Shown here: piece after piece, positions 5,218 to 9,062 of the stretch | Numbering within the stretch: the first letter of the stretch is position 1 | Layout: the number at the start of each line of letters is the position of its first letter | Source: an uncultured Loktanella sp. | GTDB taxonomy: Bacteria; Pseudomonadota; Alphaproteobacteria; Rhodobacterales; Rhodobacteraceae | Assembly: GCA_913061335.1 (NCBI GenBank) | Contig: CAJXTP010000112.1 | Location: 1 to 9,062 of the forward strand | DNA length: 9,062 bases | Direction: 5' to 3' | Position numbers and translations under genes: made by a program | Notes under the pieces: generated by a model | The model's input: only the letters and a program-made list of their open reading frames with translations | The model's database searches: none | Told to the model about the DNA's origin: nothing

Positions 5218-6222
5218 ATGAAAAATTTACTCACTGTGTCAGTATTGGCTCTTGTCGCATCCGTCGGCGTGGCATCAGCTGGTGACTTGACCTGCTTGAT
5301 AACTAAGAACAATACCAACCCGTTCTTTGTTAAAATGAAAGAGGGCGCTGAGGCCGCTGCAACTGCTGCTGGCATGGATTTCCGCGCTTTCGCAGGCGTA
5401 ACAGATGGCGATGCTGCACCACAGATCAACGCAATCGAAAACTGTGTCGCTTCAGGTGCCAAGGGTATCTTGATTACACCATCCAACGATTCTGTTGGTC
5501 CGGCATTGATCGAAGCGCGCGCTGCTGGCGTTCTGGTTATCGCTCTTGATACACCACTTGCCGATACAGAAGCACAGGACATGACGTTTGCAACTGACAA
5601 CTTTGAAGCGGGCCTGCTGATTGGTCAGTGGGCTGCGGCGACACTTGGTGATGAGGCAGCTAACGCTAAGATCGGCATGTTGGACATCAACAAAGACAAC
5701 ATCAGTGTCGACGTTGCGCGCGACACAGGTTTCCTTGTTGGTTTTGGTATCGAAGTGCCAAATTTGGCGGTCATGGGGTCTGAGACTGATGCCCGCGTCA
5801 TCGGCCATGAAACATCGCAGGCATCTGTCGAAGGTGGCGTGACTGCGATGGAAAACCTGCTTGCAAAAGATCCAGACATTAACGTTGTTTATACGATCAA
5901 CGAGCCGGCCGCTGAGGGTGCTTATCAAGCCCTGCAGAACGCTGGTAAGACGGGTGTTTTGGTCGTCTCTGTTGATGGTGGTTGCCCGGGAATCGCAAGC
6001 GTGAAGGACGGCGTGATCGGCGCAACTTCACAGCAGTACCCACTGTTGATGGCGTCCAAAGGTATCGAAGCAATCGCGGCCTACGCGGCGGATGGTACAA
6101 AGCCAGCTGCAACTGACGGTCTGACATTCTTTAACACGGGCGTTAATCTTGTGACTGACGCGCCAGTTGATGGTGTTGCATCTATTGACAGCGACAAGGG
6201 CACCGAGCTTTGCTGGGGCTAA
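5218..6222 (+). CDS. frcB: Periplasmic sugar-binding protein of the ABC transporter FrcBCA
   Basis: Solute receptor that captures fructose or a related monosaccharide in the periplasm and delivers it to the FrcC permease. The 334-residue precursor has a clear Sec signal peptide (MKNLLTVSVLALVASVGVASA, cut after A21) and then a type I periplasmic-binding fold of the ribose/xylose-binding class. Typical stretches are ITKNNTNPFFVKMKEGAE (29-46), ILITPSNDSVGPALIEARAAG (84-104), VIALDTPL (107-114), DNFEAG (127-132) and VSVDGGCPGI (250-259). Four cysteines (26, 76, 256, 332) could give disulfides in the periplasm; the pairing is unknown. A strong Shine-Dalgarno (GGGAGGA, 5207-5213) fixes the start. 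It is the first operon gene, divergent from the ROK regulator and followed by an attenuator-like hairpin. The class is certain; fructose specificity is inferred from the frcBCAK arrangement. Confidence 0.9.
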   Translation: MKNLLTVSVLALVASVGVASAGDLTCLITKNNTNPFFVKMKEGAEAAATAAGMDFRAFAGVTDGDAAPQINAIENCVASGAKGILITPSNDSVGPALIEARAAGVLVIALDTPLADTEAQDMTFATDNFEAGLLIGQWAAATLGDEAANAKIGMLDINKDNISVDVARDTGFLVGFGIEVPNLAVMGSETDARVIGHETSQASVEGGVTAMENLLAKDPDINVVYTINEPAAEGAYQALQNAGKTGVLVVSVDGGCPGIASVKDGVIGATSQQYPLLMASKGIEAIAAYAADGTKPAATDGLTFFNTGVNLVTDAPVDGVASIDSDKGTELCWG

Positions 6223-6248
6223 GCTGATAACAGTAGTTCAATGAAGTC

Positions 6249-6277
6249 AAAGGGCGGCATTTAGTGTCGCCCTTTTT
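6249..6277 (+). terminator. Intercistronic terminator/attenuator between frcB and frcC
   Basis: An 11-bp stem (AAAGGGCGGCA with TGTCGCCCTTT, one G-T wobble) with a TTTAG loop is followed by a T-run (6273-6277). It lies in the 110-nt gap after frcB. Such structures in binding-protein operons stop part of the transcripts and protect the upstream message, so the receptor is made in excess over the membrane parts. Complete termination is unlikely, because frcC, frcA and frcK have no evident promoter of their own. Confidence 0.8.
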
Positions 6278-6332
6278 CATACATCCGAAGCGCAGGGAAA
6301 AGTGCTTCGTATCCAAGGGGTAGGAAATCACG

Positions 6333-7412
6333 ATGACTGACGAACAAACGCCAAAGCAAACGGGCGCCGATTTTGAGGCGGGGCTTGCCTCCGCTGATAA
6401 ATCTGTCGTCTCGTTTGCGCATGATGATAAAACCATCGGCTATATAGTGCGCGGCATTTTGCGCCGTAATCCTACAATCATTCCCGCTATGGTGCTTTTG
6501 GTCAGTGTGATCTGCTTTGGCATCATCGCCCCCAATTTCATGACACCAGGCGTGCTATCGCTGGTGCTTAAACAAGTGACCGTGACAGGCGTCGTCGCCA
6601 TCGCGCAGACCTTGATTATTCTCACCGCAGGGATTGACCTGTCAGTAGGCGCGATCATGGTGCTGTCATCAATGATCATGGGTCGCCTCGCCGTTGATTT
6701 TGGCATCCCACCTTTCTTTGCCGTCGTCGTTAGCATGTTTTTTGGCGGACTGATGGGCTGGCTGAATGGGTTTTTGGTAACTTATGTGAAGCTACCGCCG
6801 TTTATCGTCACGCTGGGCACACTGTCTGTCTTTACGGCGCTTTTGCTGTGGTATTCAGGGTCCCAATCGATCCGAGGCGCTGATATTCGTGAAATCGCCC
6901 CGAGCCTGTTGTTCTTCGGTCAGTCACTTCGGTTTGGCGGTTTTGTCTTAACCTATGGCGGCATCGCGCTGATACTTCTGGCGGTCGCGGTCTGGTATTT
7001 GCTGAACCAAACCGCATGGGGGCGACACGTGCATGCCATTGGCGACGATCCTGATGCAGCGATGTTGTCTGGTATCAAAATTAACCGCACGCTAATTTCA
7101 GTTTATGCGCTAGCGGGCTTGATCTGCGCCTTTGCGGGCTGGGTTGCCGCCGGACGGGTAGGCTCGATCTCACCCATCGGCTTTACCGATATCAACCTTG
7201 CCAGCATCACAGCTGTAGTGATCGGCGGCACCTCTTTGTTTGGCGGACGTGGGTCGATCCTTGGATCAGTCCTTGGCGCGATGATCGTTGGTGTGTTCAA
7301 CACCGGCTTGTCGTTGGCAGGTGTCGATGACTACTGGCAAATGTTCGCAGCAGGCAATCTGGTTTTGATCGCTGTTGCACTTGACCAATGGCTGCGGAGG
7401 GCCACGAAATGA
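6333..7412 (+). CDS. frcC: Sugar ABC transporter permease FrcC
   Basis: Inner-membrane permease of the ribose/arabinose/galactose class (BPD_transp_2), probably working as a homodimer with FrcA. The 359 residues comprise a cytoplasmic N-terminus of about 45 residues and then about 8-10 hydrophobic helices. Family motifs are LTAGIDLSVGAIMVLSS (97-113), VTYVKLPPFIVTLGT (149-163), the cytoplasmic loop GDDPDAAMLSGIKINR (237-252) that contacts the ATPase, and AVVIGGTSLFGGRGSILGSV (294-313). The start ATG has a reasonable ribosome site (GTAGGAAA) 8-10 nt upstream. The gene sits 110 nt after frcB, beyond the intercistronic hairpin, and its stop overlaps the frcA start as ATGA. Length and motifs appear complete. 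Confidence 0.92.
   Translation: MTDEQTPKQTGADFEAGLASADKSVVSFAHDDKTIGYIVRGILRRNPTIIPAMVLLVSVICFGIIAPNFMTPGVLSLVLKQVTVTGVVAIAQTLIILTAGIDLSVGAIMVLSSMIMGRLAVDFGIPPFFAVVVSMFFGGLMGWLNGFLVTYVKLPPFIVTLGTLSVFTALLLWYSGSQSIRGADIREIAPSLLFFGQSLRFGGFVLTYGGIALILLAVAVWYLLNQTAWGRHVHAIGDDPDAAMLSGIKINRTLISVYALAGLICAFAGWVAAGRVGSISPIGFTDINLASITAVVIGGTSLFGGRGSILGSVLGAMIVGVFNTGLSLAGVDDYWQMFAAGNLVLIAVALDQWLRRATK
7396..7400 (+). promoter_or_regulatory. Ribosome binding site that sets the frcA start
   Basis: GGAGG lies 8 nt before the ATG at 7409. The in-frame ATG at 7388 has no such site and would add seven residues (MAAEGHE) unlike the family. The start at 7409, overlapping the frcC stop as ATGA, is therefore preferred. 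Confidence 0.85.
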
Positions 7413-8188
7413 GCGATATTCAACCTGTCATCCGCGCACGCGGTCTTATGAAACGCTACGGTACTGTCATCGCTATGGATGGCGCGGATTTCGACCTATA
7501 CCCAGGTGAGATTTGCGCGGTCATTGGTGACAACGGCGCAGGCAAGTCGACGTTAATCAAAGCGCTTTCGGGCGCCGTCACCCCAGATCACGGCGAAGTA
7601 CTGGTGGATGGTAAGCCCGTTCACTTCAAAACGCCCGATGATGCGCGCCGTGAAGGGATCGAAACCGTTTATCAAAACCTTGCGCTGTCTCCGGCTTTGT
7701 CGATCGCTGACAACATGTTCCTCGGGCGCGAGATGCGCAAACCGGGAATTATGGGATCGGTATTTCGAATGATGGATCAGAAAGGGATGCAGGACTTTGC
7801 GCGCGACAAGCTTAGTGAGCTGGGCCTGATGACTATTCAAAATATAAACCAAGCTGTGGAGACCCTTTCGGGTGGTCAGCGGCAAGGTGTGGCCGTGGCA
7901 CGTGCGGCTGCTTTTGGGTCCAAGGTCATCATTCTCGACGAACCAACAGCAGCCCTTGGCGTCAAAGAATCACGGCGCGTGCTAGAGTTGATCCTCGACG
8001 TTCGCTCGCGCGGTATCCCGATCATTCTGATCAGCCATAACATGCCACATGTGTTTGAGGTCGCCGATCGCATTCACGTCCACCGCTTAGGTAAACGGCT
8101 CTGCGTTATCGACCCAAAAGACTACACAATGTCAGACGCCGTCGCCTTCATGACGGGCGCGAAAGAGGCACCAGTGCAGGCTTTATGA
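7409..8188 (+). CDS. frcA: Sugar ABC transporter ATP-binding protein FrcA
   Basis: Cytoplasmic ATPase that powers FrcBC. The 259 residues form a single nucleotide-binding domain, unlike the fused double domain of RbsA, XylG or AraG; single-domain FrcA of about this size is typical of frc operons. Motifs, numbered from the ATG at 7409: Walker A GDNGAGKST (40-48), Q-loop Gln89, ABC signature LSGGQRQG (153-160), Walker B VIILDEPTAALG (173-184) and the H-loop His210 in ISHNM. All catalytic residues are present, so it should be active. It overlaps frcC by ATGA and its own stop overlaps the frcK start in the same way, which indicates tight translational coupling in the operon. Confidence 0.92.
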   Translation: MSDIQPVIRARGLMKRYGTVIAMDGADFDLYPGEICAVIGDNGAGKSTLIKALSGAVTPDHGEVLVDGKPVHFKTPDDARREGIETVYQNLALSPALSIADNMFLGREMRKPGIMGSVFRMMDQKGMQDFARDKLSELGLMTIQNINQAVETLSGGQRQGVAVARAAAFGSKVIILDEPTAALGVKESRRVLELILDVRSRGIPIILISHNMPHVFEVADRIHVHRLGKRLCVIDPKDYTMSDAVAFMTGAKEAPVQAL

Positions 8189-8808
8189 GCGATTTTGGCC
8201 AAACAGTACTATCGCTTCGGGACAAAGTTATGGATGCGCCGCGCAAAGGTAAGCGGCGCGTCGTTGCTCTTGCCGGACCTCCGGGCAGCGGCAAATCAAC
8301 CCTCGCTGAGTATCTCGCCAAAGCGTTAACCGCCGCCGGTTGCAAAACGCAGGTTGTTCCAATGGATGGATTTCATTTGGACAATCGGATTTTGATTGAA
8401 CGCAATTTGTTGCACCGCAAAGGCGCCGCAGAAACCTTTGATGTCCACGGATTGTTATCGCTTGTGCCGCGGCTTGCGAGCGGTGACGACGTCGTCTTCC
8501 CCACTTTTGATCGGGCGCTTGATGTTTCAATTGGGTGCGCAGCAATCGTTGCATCAGAAAGCGATACGCTGATAGTTGAAGGGAACTACTTGCTGCTCGA
8601 AATGCCAGTCTGGCGCGACCTCGCAGCTTATTGGGACATTGCGATAGCGTTGAGGACACCAGAAAGTATTCTACGTCAACGTCTGATAAAGCGTTGGCAG
8701 GATAATGGCCTGAGCCGTCTTAAGGCTGAACGACGCGCTGAAGAGAATGATCTCGTAAACGCGCGCTTTGTGATCGATAATACCAAATTGGCTGACGTCT
8801 GGGTTTGA
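8185..8808 (+). CDS. frcK: P-loop kinase-like protein FrcK
   Basis: 207-residue P-loop NTPase related to uridine kinase, pantothenate kinase and E. coli YggC. It has Walker A GPPGSGKST (31-39), the strand VVPMDGFHLDN (57-67) with the likely catalytic Asp61, RKGAAETFDVHGL (78-90), FPTFDRALD (105-113), the buried strand LIVEGNYLLL (129-138) and an Arg-rich LID-like region RQRLIKRWQDNGLSR (164-178). The fold class is firm. The substrate is not: in rhizobial frc operons the last gene is called a fructose transport kinase, but I know of no firm evidence that it phosphorylates fructose. The ATG overlaps the frcA stop by 4 nt, with only a weak AGG ribosome site, so its translation probably depends on frcA. 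No terminator is evident after it. The C-terminus looks normal. Confidence 0.85.
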   Translation: MSDFGQTVLSLRDKVMDAPRKGKRRVVALAGPPGSGKSTLAEYLAKALTAAGCKTQVVPMDGFHLDNRILIERNLLHRKGAAETFDVHGLLSLVPRLASGDDVVFPTFDRALDVSIGCAAIVASESDTLIVEGNYLLLEMPVWRDLAAYWDIAIALRTPESILRQRLIKRWQDNGLSRLKAERRAEENDLVNARFVIDNTKLADVWV

Positions 8809-9062
8809 CGTTTTTGACTTAGAAACTTACGCGTTTTGACTGTTTGATTGTCATGTATCAGCAACAACAGTTCATCCGCGAAGCAGCATCTGAAAATGAA
8901 CGAGTGGGACATGTGCGCGTCCAGTCAGAAGCCTTTTTGTGTTCTCCGAAGCAAAAAGCAAGTTCTATGGGCTACCCTTCGAGGGAAAAACTGGACATGC
9001 CGCGCCTGCAGCGAAGGTCTGTTTTCCGCACTTAAGACGCTGCCGCAGCAGTCTTCCATATG

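Noticed and set aside
5094..5600. A 168-codon minus-strand frame overlapping the frcB start
   Set aside because: Its composition is a complement shadow of the well-supported frcB, and it would cross the intergenic control region.
7388..7408. Earlier ATG for frcA
   Set aside because: It lacks a ribosome site, whereas GGAGG is correctly spaced for the ATG at 7409, which also gives the ATGA overlap seen again at frcA/frcK.
8809..9062. Right-edge stretch with a 63-codon plus-strand open frame (8844-9035)
   Set aside because: No motif, no ribosome site and no similarity to known families by eye. No tRNA, repeat or convincing terminator found there either.

Overview
The window looks like accessory-rich chromosome from a marine alphaproteobacterium of the Rhodobacterales (Roseobacter group). 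The main evidence is a sugar ABC transport operon laid out like the rhizobial fructose operon frcBCAK, with a ROK-family regulator gene next to it on the opposite strand. Base composition is about half GC, and decayed insertion sequences are present. An IS-rich genus such as Octadecabacter would fit, but that is a guess from general character, not from any alignment.

Left part (1-2447). Two minus-strand genes form an overlapping pair. A histidine-rich polytopic membrane protein of unknown function (1380-2447) is followed, with an 11-nt overlap, by an OafA/YrhL-type acyltransferase 3 gene (254-1390). The acyltransferase seems to carry a one-base frameshift near its 3' end: the family-typical C-terminus is still readable in another frame down to a stop at 217-219. 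A candidate promoter and a strong stem-loop lie just upstream of the pair. Positions 1-213 hold nothing I can call.

Middle part (2448-3832). This is an IS graveyard. A noncoding stretch is followed by a decayed, internally deleted IS3-family element (2811-3588) with recognisable OrfA and OrfB pieces and degenerate terminal inverted repeats. Next to it, in the opposite orientation, is the helix-turn-helix part of a second IS3-type OrfA (3679-3789).

Right part (3833-8808). This is an apparently intact sugar-uptake locus. The ROK repressor gene (minus strand) and the plus-strand operon diverge from a 185-nt region holding an AT-rich inverted repeat that is a good operator candidate. The operon encodes a periplasmic binding protein (FrcB), a permease (FrcC), an ATPase (FrcA) and a P-loop kinase-like protein (FrcK). 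A stem-loop with a T-run between frcB and frcC probably lowers expression of the membrane genes relative to the binding protein. frcC/frcA and frcA/frcK each overlap by ATGA, implying translational coupling. The substrate is inferred to be fructose or a related monosaccharide. Positions 8809-9062 show no convincing gene.

I do not see a clearly new multi-gene system. The least explained item is the histidine-rich membrane protein coupled to an acyltransferase.
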